Counted from the first letter of the stretch, positions 1-7,469 are shown. The stretch is 12,681 bases of DNA from JAJVID01 sp036565725 (GCA_036565725.1 DATCXQ010000805.1:1-12681); one strand, 5' to 3'. The notes: a model not told the origin generated them from the letters alone. Program-made: numbers and translations.

Positions 1-136
1 CTCACTCGATGAGTGATCGATCTCATCGAGTTCAACCGGCGCCGCGGCCGTGATCGGCCAGGCGCGAAATTTTTGACAATCAATGAGGAAAGGACGTAAA
101 AGCTAAGACACACTCGTGTCCGCTAAAGTGAGACCA
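1..136 (+). mobile_element. Decayed right end of an IS3-family element
   Basis: The last 60 or so bases align, nearly without gaps, to the reverse complement of the IS3-type end at 6177-6235. In both copies the last coding codons read HSCPLK followed by TGA, so the transposase gene ends inside the terminal repeat, as in many IS3 elements. Here the tail peptide is GKDVKAKTHSCPLK, stop at 129-131. An in-frame TGA at 84-86 and a likely one-base insertion near 70 break the frame upstream, so this is a relic. The proposed tip is CA at 135-136, directly followed by phospholipase D coding sequence. The rest of the element lies outside the window to the left. Confidence 0.7.
111..136 (+). repeat. IS3-type terminal inverted repeat, left copy
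   Basis: This copy matches the reverse complement of 6177-6202 apart from one G/A difference; the shared core is GTGTCC-(G/A)-CTAAAGTGAGACCA. The two copies point at each other across 137-6176. Confidence 0.75.
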
Positions 137-557
137 CCCCAACCCACCTCGCCTGGACTCGCCCATAGGCTGGCTCTCACGCGACCACCGCAAGATGCTA
201 GCGGTTGACGGACAGGTCGGTTTCGTCACTGGTCTGTGCGTCGGGCGAATGTGGGTCGGTGTGCCTGAAAAACGGATCGAGCCGTGGCGTGATACCGGAG
301 TCGAAGTGCGCGGCCCCTCGGTGGCTGATATTGAGCAAGCGTTCGCGTCAATCTGGGCGATGATGGGCGAGCCGATTCCAGAGCCTGAACTAATCAGCAG
401 GGACGCGCTCGCTCCGGCTGGCGATATGAGCTTGCGTGTCGTGGCAAGCGAGCCCGCGACGGCAGGGCTGTTCCGCGTAGACCAACTCGTCGCCGCGCTT
501 GCAAAGAATCGCTTATGGCTGACGGATGCTTACTACGCCGGAACCACCTGTCCATAG
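137..557 (+). pseudogene. Phospholipase D / cardiolipin synthase-like fragment
   Basis: An open frame in phase with the ATG at 195 runs from the IS tip to a stop at 555-557. It encodes one HKD motif, HRKMLAVD at 186-209 (HxK followed four residues later by D), which is the catalytic signature of the phospholipase D superfamily. After it come recognisable family stretches such as PWRDTGVEVRGP, LRVVASEPATAG and LWLTDAYYAGTT. Full bacterial enzymes have two HKD motifs. Here only the first motif and the spacer remain, and both the N-terminus and the second motif are missing. The match stops near 548, where the peptide ends CP-stop and the sequence becomes AT-rich. The ATG at 195 lies inside the catalytic motif and so is not a real start. 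The family normally remodels membrane phospholipid; this fragment should be inactive. Confidence 0.8.
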
Positions 558-603
558 CAAAAATTCCATCTCTCTTTATTTTCACACACTTACAGACATC
601 CAG

Positions 604-645
604 AGTTAACCGTTAACTTGCCGTTATTAACGATCTCTCTATACT
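604..645 (+). promoter_or_regulatory. Sigma70-like promoter with palindromic operator candidate
   Basis: TTGCCG (618-623) and TATACT (640-645) are separated by 16 bases, a fair sigma70-type match. Just upstream, touching the -35 box, is the perfect palindrome AGTTAAC-C-GTTAACT (604-618), which could bind a dimeric regulator. No intact gene follows within several hundred bases, so this may be the orphaned control region of a lost gene. Support is from consensus resemblance only. Confidence 0.4.
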
Positions 646-964
646 AGGATCGAATTTTGATCTCGAAAATTTTGGTTGGGAGAAAGACAAGCTAAGTTGT
701 TGAAAACGCAAACGAATCGAGTTTTGGCGAAGGACAGGAAGGAACTCAAGGACAAGGACGAAGAATAGGAGTGAGAAAAGCCTCAATCTTCCATGGGGAC
801 CGCCGCTTCCATGGGTACCGTTTGCGGGTCATTCGGAAGCTTCTGTATCGGGAGATCTCGCCCAGGTTCGGGTATTAATCACATTCGTCGGAAAACCTCC
901 ATTAAGCCTCGGTTGATCCCTCAGGCAAACCCACGCGCTTGAAACTTGTCAGGTCGAAATTATA

Positions 965-1030
965 GGCATCGGGGCGAATACGGCGATTTACAGCGTGATG
1001 ATGGCGCTGGTACAACCGCTACCCGACCCA
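965..1030 (+). pseudogene. Scrap of MacB/FtsX-type permease gene
   Basis: The plus-strand frame reads GIGANTAIYSVMMALVQPLP. The GIGANTAI-S pattern and the nearby PLP are the first transmembrane helix signature of MacB-like permeases that are multiplied in Acidobacteriota. Only about 22 codons match. No further permease sequence is recognisable on either side, and the frame stops shortly downstream. The terminator at 1035 begins almost at once. This is a residue of a deleted gene if it is real; the short length limits confidence. Confidence 0.45.
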
Positions 1031-1034
1031 AAGA

Positions 1035-1072
1035 AACAAAGCCCGCGTATCACAAGACACGCGAGCTTTGTT
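1035..1072 (-). terminator. Rho-independent terminator for the minus-strand pair
   Basis: The arms 1035-1048 and 1059-1072 pair over 14 positions with one mismatch around a 10-base loop. Read on the minus strand, the stem ends in GCTTTGTTTCTTT, giving the expected T-rich tail. It lies about 130 bases past the stop of the 312-aa gene. On the plus strand the stem is followed by CCGTGGGG, so it fits termination of the minus strand only. Confidence 0.65.
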
Positions 1073-1203
1073 CCGTGGGGATTTAGATAGTGGCACTATC
1101 CCATCACCGTCTCTGTAGATGACAATGCGCTCAGCAGAGGGCACCGGGCGCAACGGCGTCTCCGCCGGAATTCACAAAGTGCCGATCATGAAAAAAGCAG
1201 ACC

Positions 1204-2142
1204 TTATCCGCCCTTCATCCCCTCAATAATTGCGAAGACCTCAGTGGTGATAGAGCTGACTCTGAGATCATTGGCAATGCGCGTGAAAATGCTCCGCAAG
1301 TCTCCCCGTTTCAACAACTGTTCATAAGTTTGCAATACTTGGGTTGTCATCCACCCTTGCTTTTGACATTGGGGCAACGTTTTTAGGAGGTAGGAAATCT
1401 TCCCTTCTTGGGACATCCTTCTCAGATCGTCGCTGGGGCCGATTGTATGGCCGCGAGGGAAAGCGTCGTAGCTAAGGATCAACGCTTCCAGTTCAGGAGG
1501 CAGTTCCTCTCCTACGCCCATCATGACAAAATCACCGCCGTTCACGCGACACTCTACCAAGGCTGGTGGGGACTGAGAATAAAGCCTGAACTTCACAGTC
1601 TGCCCCGGTTGTACTTTGGGGTGCGGTGGTATTGGAGCGAACCTTATCCAGTTGCCTCCCCCGAAAATGCCAGCGGACATGTCGCCGATAAAGACGTTGT
1701 TAACGTTCGACGGCCTTTTCGGCGAAACGTCTGCGCTAAAGTTCTGGACGGCGAAGCCGTTTAGATAGTCGCCGCTTGTCTTGAGATTCTGCACCGTGTA
1801 TTCGTACTCGTAGCCTGATGCGGACTTGGCTGCCGAAGCAATCACGATCACGTCGACGCAATCCGGGCGTTGATAAACAGTTACCTTCTCTTTCCCGTCA
1901 TGGCCGATCCACTTCATATAGTATTTACCGGCCCTGGCGTTGGCCACTTCAAGCCGAGGCTTCGGATCGTGATAGATTTCTTTCTTTGTTTGAGGATCAA
2001 TCCTGACGAAGCTTTTAGACCACGTGGAAGGTGACTTCAGTTCGATTTTCTTTTTCTGCAAGGCCACTCGTTGGAGTTGCTGAGCAGGAGTTGCCGCTAG
2101 ACTCACCGTCAAAAAAATCGCTATCAGTAGCGCTCGTTTCAT
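1204..2142 (-). CDS. Exported protein of unknown function, 312 aa
   Basis: I do not recognise this family. The start ATG is preceded by GGGAGGT at a good distance. Residues 1-20 form a signal peptide (MKRALL..., hydrophobic core, then SLAATPAQ), so the product is exported. The body is rich in beta-type stretches and has three cysteines. A segment around PKVQPGQTVKFRLYSQSPPAL resembles a beta-sandwich strand pattern seen in secreted adhesion or matrix-type proteins. The last 80 residues look alpha-helical (LKTLPQCQKQGW, QVLQTYEQLLKRGDL). The gene lies 109 bases downstream of the 893-aa gene on the same strand, with a perfect hairpin between them and a terminator after it, so the two are probably one transcription unit. 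It appears intact. Calling it a partner of its neighbour is inference from position only. Confidence 0.75.
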   Translation of the reverse strand: MKRALLIAIFLTVSLAATPAQQLQRVALQKKKIELKSPSTWSKSFVRIDPQTKKEIYHDPKPRLEVANARAGKYYMKWIGHDGKEKVTVYQRPDCVDVIVIASAAKSASGYEYEYTVQNLKTSGDYLNGFAVQNFSADVSPKRPSNVNNVFIGDMSAGIFGGGNWIRFAPIPPHPKVQPGQTVKFRLYSQSPPALVECRVNGGDFVMMGVGEELPPELEALILSYDAFPRGHTIGPSDDLRRMSQEGKISYLLKTLPQCQKQGWMTTQVLQTYEQLLKRGDLRSIFTRIANDLRVSSITTEVFAIIEGMKGG

Positions 2143-2193
2143 AATCCAGACCTCCCAGTCTTCTTTGCGCAGGTCGATTGCTGGAGTTATCCG

Positions 2194-2220
2194 GCAGGCG
2201 AGGCCATCAGCCTCGCCTGC
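2194..2220. repeat. Perfect hairpin between the two secreted-protein genes
   Basis: GCAGGCGAGGC (2194-2204) and its exact reverse complement (2210-2220) surround a 5-base loop. The stem is 11 bp and GC-rich, and neither strand has a T-tract after it. In the 109-base gap it could stabilise or pause the upstream transcript, or be a REP-like palindrome. It is not a canonical terminator. Confidence 0.7.
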
Positions 2221-2251
2221 TAACGGAATAGCTGTAGGGGATTCCTACCTC

Positions 2252-4933
2252 TCACGGTCGAAACCTCACATGCCAATGAGTGCAACATGCAGTTTCGTCG
2301 TTAACGCTAATCACATTGTTGTTGAGAAATATTTGATTGATCGTCGCCCACCTGTTTGTGGGCACGTTGCTGGAACTAATGTCGCAGTTTCTCCCTACCC
2401 GGTGCTCAGCGTGCGATCCATTCCCCCAATTGCCTGCTATCTCAAACTTACCACCAAAACTCAGGCTTATATCATTGAACCGTAGAGGAGCTGAGCCTGG
2501 AAACAATGCCATATAATTATCGGCGATAAGGGGCAAACCGGCGACGGCTGTTGCCGTGCCAAAGTGGTTTATTGGATGAGTGTTTGTTTCGCCCACCAGA
2601 TCATAGTTGTTGCCCTCGCCAAGCAGGGACAGTCCGTTGATGAAAACGCCGATCCCGACTTCTTTAGTCACGCCATTCATGGTGGCTCTGATCGAGTGGC
2701 CGCCTCCAAAAATTGACGATGTGTAAACAGCGGTGAATGTGCCATCTGAACCGGTTGTCCCGGAACTCTGGCTCAGAGTACCAACAGGGCGAACGCCGGT
2801 ATGATTCACGTGCCCACCAGCGTCAAATTCTCCCTCTTCCGTGGCTACAACTGAAAGCGTAATGTTCTGGCCAGAAGTTGGAGGATTTGTGCTGACTGTA
2901 ATTGTAGCCTGAGTGTCCGCAGTTGGAATTGGGGGATCAGCGCCATTTACTCCACCAATAATTCCGCTGGGCCTTATACCAGTCTGCTGTTTATCGTGTG
3001 CAATTGTGAAATCCGGCGCCTGCACCTCGCAAAATGCTTCAGTGTCTGCTGTTGCCGGCTCAACCCAACATTCACCATTGGCATCTTTATGCACGATGCC
3101 GACTGTATTCCAGGATGCCCGGATATTGGTCAGTCCTGGAGATAACGCTGTCATTAACCCAAATGAGTCGATTGTCGCCACACTAGAATTATCTACGCTG
3201 AAAGAAACCATAAAAGGTGGCACATCATACCAACTCTGTTGCCCTGTAAAGCAATTGGTATCCTGCTCTCGGGCAAGAAATTGTTCTGTATATCCGGGGA
3301 AATCACTAACCCCACTTGGATCCAATATGGCGTCAGTGAAACTCATGCCACAGTTACATTGACATTCATAGGTTGAAGACAGCCCGTTTCTGAAATCTAC
3401 GGTTTGCGCCCGGCCAATCAACGTTTTCGAATTGCCGCGTACGCTCCAGAAAACGTGTCCTATGGTCGCATCCGGTGGCAGTATGTTTCCCTCAATTCCT
3501 TTCTCTTGTGAGTCCCGTATCTTTTTAACGTCCAGCACAAAGGTCTGATGCGGGGCTAAAAAACGCAGATTTGATCCCCATCGCTTGCTGTTTGACGAAA
3601 CAAGATCTAGATGAAAATATTGCGGCTCATCAGTCGTGTTCTTGATAAACACAACGGTTGAAGAGGTCTCATTGATAAACCATGGATAACCACCTGTGCT
3701 GCTCAAACCGCCTTTCGGGTCCTTCATTGGCAGCGCGAAGACATGATTGCCGCTCTGCGAAACGCTTGATGCCGTGGCGATCACGCTGCCCGGCGCGCCT
3801 GTGTACTTGATCTCAAGCCCCGCTGTGGCGAAGTCGTTCTGTCTCAATTCCGGATTCGATGTATTGAGCAGTTTGATTTCACCCGGTCTGAGCGAAACCT
3901 GCGGCAATGAGATCGTCCCCGTGTCGCCGTTCTCCTTCGAGTAAGGAACGGTCGCGGTTACGATCGTTGCGCTCTCGCCGATGTTGCGGACGGCAATCAC
4001 GGCCTTGAGCCGGTCATTGTCGACGCTGCCGAGCCGAAGACCAGCTCCGTGCCGCTCGGTGGTTTTCCCTCCAGGATTAATGAAGTTGACTGCTGTAGAG
4101 TAGCCTCTGTCTGCATCCTGAATGTGAATCATTGCTAGCAGCGCGCCTTTGTCGCCATTATGGTTAAGCGACACCGCGCCGGCTAATGATTTCTTGACCC
4201 GGCCGCGAGGCAGATTGACAACTTGCATTTCATAAGGACCCAGATCGCTCTGGATCGGATGGGGGCTATTAGCTCCGGCGAAGATGGCGTCGCCAGTGAC
4301 GGTAATTGGCTGCGCCGTGGTATTCGTAACGATCACGCTCATGTGTGAATCTTCAAAAGGAACGGCATAGACCGCCTCGAGTCGCGAGGACGGGAACTTC
4401 ATCCCCGGTTCAAGCATTTGCTCATCAAAGATCAAGCTCTTTTCAGCGTTAATGACCCTCAATCCACCGCCCATCTCTAACTTGCGTCCTTCATAGGTAA
4501 ATTCAAAACTGCCGGAGCGAAACTGAGGCCCGGCGATTGATACAAGTTTGTTCATATCCACTTCATGCGATGACTCGCCATCAACAGTGACAGGCGAAGC
4601 GGTGAAGGTCTGCCCCGCCTTGCTGTGCAGAATGGGAGTAACCATGATTTGGTTCGGTCCTTTGTTGTTGAGAACGAGAGCGGATCGGAAGCCCTCTTCG
4701 GTCGTGTAGTATGTCCCGATCATCCGGCGCAACGTTGCAGCATCATTTGCGCAGCAACCTTGCTGTTTCTTGTTGGCGGAGTTGGCTTCGTGAGCCGATG
4801 AGCGTTTGGCGACCAAGATTAAAACCACTAGCAGTGTTGCCATCACACTCATGGCCGCGACGGCTAGAAGCAAAGACCGTTTAGATTTTATCGAGAGCTT
4901 GACGATCTGTATGGGCAAATTTAACATCCTCAT
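2252..4933 (-). CDS. Secreted or anchored Ig-like protein with LAS-type peptidase signature
   Basis: This is an intact gene of 893 codons; GGAGG sits six bases before the chosen ATG at 4933. Residues 20-42 form one hydrophobic segment followed by KRSSA, a signal peptide or membrane anchor. Residues 70-520 are long beta-rich repeats containing stretches such as VTNTTAQPI and KNTTDEPQYF. A cysteine cluster lies at 523-528 (CQCNC). Residues 575-610 resemble a bacterial Ig-like group 2 domain (SVATIDSFGLMTALSPG). Residues 675-765 resemble another Ig-like module. The last 110 residues contain NHFGT, then HAEHRVGRNCDI (H841, H844, D851) and HWH (H886, H888). H-x6-D plus HxH is the zinc-binding pattern of LAS metallopeptidases (lysostaphin, D-Ala-D-Ala and MepA type). 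A cell-wall or extracellular peptidase role is therefore possible. The Ig-like part would be a spacer. Enzymatic activity is inference. Confidence 0.75.
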   Translation of the reverse strand: MRMLNLPIQIVKLSIKSKRSLLLAVAAMSVMATLLVVLILVAKRSSAHEANSANKKQQGCCANDAATLRRMIGTYYTTEEGFRSALVLNNKGPNQIMVTPILHSKAGQTFTASPVTVDGESSHEVDMNKLVSIAGPQFRSGSFEFTYEGRKLEMGGGLRVINAEKSLIFDEQMLEPGMKFPSSRLEAVYAVPFEDSHMSVIVTNTTAQPITVTGDAIFAGANSPHPIQSDLGPYEMQVVNLPRGRVKKSLAGAVSLNHNGDKGALLAMIHIQDADRGYSTAVNFINPGGKTTERHGAGLRLGSVDNDRLKAVIAVRNIGESATIVTATVPYSKENGDTGTISLPQVSLRPGEIKLLNTSNPELRQNDFATAGLEIKYTGAPGSVIATASSVSQSGNHVFALPMKDPKGGLSSTGGYPWFINETSSTVVFIKNTTDEPQYFHLDLVSSNSKRWGSNLRFLAPHQTFVLDVKKIRDSQEKGIEGNILPPDATIGHVFWSVRGNSKTLIGRAQTVDFRNGLSSTYECQCNCGMSFTDAILDPSGVSDFPGYTEQFLAREQDTNCFTGQQSWYDVPPFMVSFSVDNSSVATIDSFGLMTALSPGLTNIRASWNTVGIVHKDANGECWVEPATADTEAFCEVQAPDFTIAHDKQQTGIRPSGIIGGVNGADPPIPTADTQATITVSTNPPTSGQNITLSVVATEEGEFDAGGHVNHTGVRPVGTLSQSSGTTGSDGTFTAVYTSSIFGGGHSIRATMNGVTKEVGIGVFINGLSLLGEGNNYDLVGETNTHPINHFGTATAVAGLPLIADNYMALFPGSAPLRFNDISLSFGGKFEIAGNWGNGSHAEHRVGRNCDISSSNVPTNRWATINQIFLNNNVISVNDETACCTHWHVRFRP

Positions 4934-5130
4934 GACAGTCCTCCAAATTGGTTAGGATTGTTGTTAAGGCGGGCGAATTCATCTGGAGACCAAACCGAGA
5001 GTGAATTTGTCCGCCTTTGCTTCAGCGACAAGTCAAAGATCGGTGATTGAACGACAGAATGCCTTTGCCATCGAGAACGGTACCTGGCGCTATACGCTCC
5101 ATACCGCGCGCACAAAGAGGTCTATATGAC
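4934..5130. other. Leader and upstream region of the 893-aa gene
   Basis: This stretch is upstream of the minus-strand 893-aa gene. It holds the Shine-Dalgarno sequence near the ATG and an imperfect 16-bp inverted repeat at 4966-4981 and 5002-5017. No strong -10/-35 pair is evident, so the promoter is not assigned. A 61-codon minus-strand frame here has no recognisable motif and is left out. Confidence 0.45.
4966..5017. repeat. Imperfect inverted repeat in the 893-aa gene leader
   Basis: The arms 4966-4981 and 5002-5017 match at 14 of 16 positions across a 20-base loop. In plus-strand RNA the two differences would be G-U wobbles, giving a continuous stem. In minus-strand RNA they would be A-C mismatches. 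It lies 33-84 bases before the 893-aa start and could be a regulatory hairpin or small-element remnant. Confidence 0.5.
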
Positions 5131-5277
5131 TTCCATGCGCAGGCAAAAACACTTTTACGCAGAATACCTCAGACACATCAGCCTGAATGGGCGCAGAGCC
5201 ACTCAGTCTTCAAGCTGGTTTGATGACGTGCTATGGAATAAAGACATACTTCGCCGACAAATGTGCCGTATTTTTTG
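5131..5277 (+). repeat. Imperfect direct repeat, copy A
   Basis: This aligns with 5730-5887 along its whole length. Landmarks shared in order are GCGCAG, ACACTTTT, CATCAG-CTGAATGGG, AGAGCCA, GCTGGTTTG and ATAAAGAC. Read on the plus strand both copies encode a related peptide, KHFxxExLRxIxLNGxRA, then WF. In copy A the second half, YGIKTYF, needs a frameshift. No family was recognised. Confidence 0.65.
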
Positions 5278-5729
5278 AGAGCTTGTCGAAATCGTCAACT
5301 TCGACCAGGGGAGCGGTACTGCGCTCCTCCGGCTATTATGTATGCGCCCCCTGTGAGCTTCAGGCTGGAGAGACCGGCTTTTATAACACCCTTAGTAGCC
5401 TTGAGGCCGGAAACCCTGGCTATGCTCAAATTCCCCCTCTGATAACTGATGCCAAAATCGGAAAAGTATTTCATGCTCGACTTTGCCTATTTTCCCTTTA
5501 CGCCTTTGCGAAAAACCATCTCGCGCATAGGCGTGAATGTTGCGCTTGATAGCCGAAACGACGATCAAAGCCCAATTGATAAACTGGTTTCAGGCCGTTA
5601 AGATAAAAATCCGGCCAGTAGCATTTGCGCTTCCACCTACTAGTCCGAAAAAGAGCCGAAACATGTCGCCTTTTTTTTGTTGAGGGATATTTTTTTTTAC
5701 GACACTCGGAAGAAGTATCGGTCGCCTTC
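5278..5729. other. Spacer between the direct repeats, no gene seen
   Basis: Open frames exist on both strands, but they show no recognisable motif, no good start signals and no agreement with neighbours. Two T-runs of 8 and 9 bases occur near 5671-5698. A short GGAGCG/CGCTCC inverted repeat lies near 5310-5330. The stretch is probably decayed DNA. Confidence 0.45.
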
Positions 5730-5887
5730 TTCATTGCGCAGTCAAAACACTTTTCCTCAGAACAATTGAGATACATCAGACTGAATGGGTACAGAGCCAT
5801 TCGGACTTCATGCTGGTTTGGTAGTGTGTACGGCATAAAGACGCACTTCACCAAGACGCACTTCACCGGCAAAGGCACCGAATTTTA
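5730..5887 (+). repeat. Imperfect direct repeat, copy B
   Basis: This is the second copy of the repeat at 5131-5277. Its plus-strand frame is open and ends at a stop at 5886-5888, with KHFSSEQLRYIRLNGYRA, then CWFGSVYGIKTHF. It also carries a perfect tandem duplication of a 15-base unit, absent from copy A. The conserved reading of the peptide in both copies hints at a former small coding unit, but this is not established. Confidence 0.65.
5838..5867 (+). repeat. Tandem duplication of a 15-base unit
   Basis: AAGACGCACTTCACC occurs twice head to tail (5838-5852 and 5853-5867). The unit is a multiple of three, so it keeps the plus-strand frame and repeats KTHFT. Confidence 0.85.
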
Positions 5888-6176
5888 ATAATTCTGAAAT
5901 TTCCGTCTGTAAGAATGAATCGAAAAGAAGTTCTTGCACGCCCTCCAAAGCGCAACTTAATCGAAGTCCAAAGGTAACCGCAGAGGAGGAGAGCGCGCGA
6001 ATTGGGCATAACTATTCCGGCTCGCGCACGAACTCCGCAAATCGATCGCCGTCGCCGGGAGCGGTAGATTGTGAGATAGCGAATACAGCGCTTCCCACCA
6101 CACTCCGTTTCGTAAACGTGATCCGGCTTCAATGGGTCTTCAGCCGCTTGTCGCGTAACTTCGAAAGAGCGGGAGG
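5888..6176. other. No gene seen before the IS fragment
   Basis: Short frames on both strands show no motif that I recognise. The stretch is the target side of the IS3-type end at 6177, so it may be part of a gene cut by the element, but I could not assign it. Confidence 0.4.
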
Positions 6177-6202
6177 TGGTCTCACTTTAGTGGACACGAG
6201 TG
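6177..6202 (-). repeat. IS3-type terminal inverted repeat, right copy
   Basis: The tip TGGTCTCACTTTAGTGGACA is the reverse complement of 111-136 with one difference. It contains the final codons and stop of the transposase. Confidence 0.8.
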
Positions 6203-6780
6203 TTGCTTAGCAATCGTACCCTTTCCTGGCCTGTGGCCAAAGTTTTCTCTCGCTTCTGTTCTTTGATAATAGGCTCGCTCAAAGTTCTCCGGACTCTGAT
6301 AGCCCAAGGCCGAGTGCCGGCGCACCCGGTTGTAGTAACTTTCGATATAGGTGAAGGTCTCCATCCGCGCCTGTTCGACATCGGCAAACGCGCCGCCTTC
6401 GAGTAATTCCGCCTTGTATCGCGAGAACAGACTCTCGGCGTGCGCATTGTCGTAGGTCTCTTCGGCGCGGCTCATGCTTTGCTCGAATCCTGCTCTTTTC
6501 AGCAACGCGCGAAATTCCGTCGCCACATACTGCCCTCCGCGATCTGAGTGCACGACCAGGCCCGGAGCCGGCCGCTCGCGGCGGATGACTTGCGCCATCG
6601 CTTCAATGACCAGGTTCGCAGTCATTGTCTCGGCCACTTGCCAGCCGACGATCTTGCGCGAGTAGAGATCGAGCCAAGTCGCCAGGTAGGCCCACCCTCC
6701 ACCCTGCAAGGGAAGGTAGGTAATGTCGCCGACGATCACCTGACGCGGGCCCTCGACTTTTAGTTCACGCTCCAGCCGCC
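6177..6780 (-). mobile_element. 3' half of an IS3-family element
   Basis: The element holds the C-terminal half of an IS3-type transposase (OrfB, DDE integrase core) and its right terminal repeat. On the minus strand the frame runs from about 6780 to the TGA at 6182-6184 and overlaps the repeat. The catalytic residues are all present: D in VGDITYLP, D in VVHSDRGGQY, and E in DNAHAESLF. The spacing between the second D and the E is 35 residues, the DD(35)E pattern of this family. OrfA and the first half of OrfB are missing. The frame continues upstream to an ATG at 6814, but its first dozen codons are an out-of-frame reading of the glutaminase gene. The element therefore stops abruptly at about 6780 and cannot move by itself. 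Confidence 0.85.
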
Positions 6781-7431
6781 CTGCGCGGGCGCGGCGAAAT
6801 ACAGATAGCCCCATTCGATGCGCAAATCATCGCCAGCTCTGGGCAACACCTTTTGTTCCGTACTGCCGAGGCGCGCAACTTTCATGTCGCCGAGTTCATG
6901 TCGTGACCACATCGCGCGCTCATCCACGCGGTTAACGACCAGATGCGAAGTCGCGTCGAGATATAAACGAATGTTGTGTTCGCGCCCGTCAATGGCGCGC
7001 ACATCCCAGATTATGTATGTCAGGGGACGCGACAGCGCGTTCAAATCCTGCGGCAGCGCGGGCGTCAAAAAGGTCAGGTCGAGGTGAACACCGTTGGCTT
7101 CAAAGCTGTACATCGTGCGCGTCGGCGTCAGCTTGAAGCCGGTTTGCTTCATCTCTGACAGCGGCGCTTCCGCTCGCAGATTCGCGCCCATAAACCGCAG
7201 CGTCACCTCATCAATGCGAATCAAGCCGGACAGCGGATTTTCCGCGCCCGTCCAATGCCTCGTCGGTTCCGCCGTCAACGTATCACTCATTGACCAAACG
7301 CCGAAATAGGGGTCGTGCGCTATCAGCGGCGTCGCGGGCGGACGCAACGGCGCAGGCGCTTGCGCCATTGCGAAACCGGTCAACAGAAACATGGTTAAGG
7401 CAAAAAGACAGAGGCGGCGATAGTCAGTCAC
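6775..7431 (-). pseudogene. Secreted glutaminase A-like protein, 5' fragment
   Basis: The start is GTG at 7431, with GGGAGGA about eight bases before it. Residues 1-24 are a signal peptide (CLFALTMFLLTGFAMAQA). The segment PLIAHDPYFGVWSMSD, followed by LTAEPTRHWTG, is the hallmark N-terminus of the glutaminase A family (DUF4964), and the following beta-rich part fits the start of DUF5127. Full members are about 800 residues with further DUF4965 and six-hairpin-type catalytic parts. Here the family sequence ends around EWGYLYFAAPAQ, and the frame then enters the IS3 element and stops at 6760. About a quarter of the gene remains, and it should have no catalytic activity. Confidence 0.8.
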
Positions 7432-7469
7432 AGGTTATTTCCTCCCACCTGAAAGCAGGCGTTATGCGG

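Larger units (their letters stand above)
558..1034. other. AT-richer stretch without an intact gene
   Basis: No convincing full gene is visible. The stretch holds a promoter-like site with a palindrome (604-645), a purine-rich segment (720-775) with several AAGGAC copies, two near-identical CTTCCATGGG boxes near 788-815, and a permease-like scrap (965-1030). A 35-codon frame from the GTG at 771 to the stop at 876-878 has an AGGAG too close to the start and no recognisable motif, so it is not called. Base composition is visibly poorer in GC than the phospholipase fragment to its left. Confidence 0.5.

Noticed and set aside
195..557. A 120-aa gene beginning at ATG 195
   Set aside because: The ATG lies inside the HKD catalytic motif; the open frame extends upstream to the IS tip, so this is a fragment, not a new small protein.
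1086..1100. Palindrome GATAGTG-G-CACTATC
   Set aside because: The loop is too short for a full-length hairpin and no T-tract follows; it could be an operator, but there is no supporting context.
5187..5549. Plus-strand 120-aa open frame
   Set aside because: It begins inside repeat copy A, lacks a ribosome site and shows no family motif beyond the short repeat peptide.
6785..6814. Transposase start at ATG 6814
   Set aside because: The first dozen codons are glutaminase sequence read out of frame; the real transposase start is missing.
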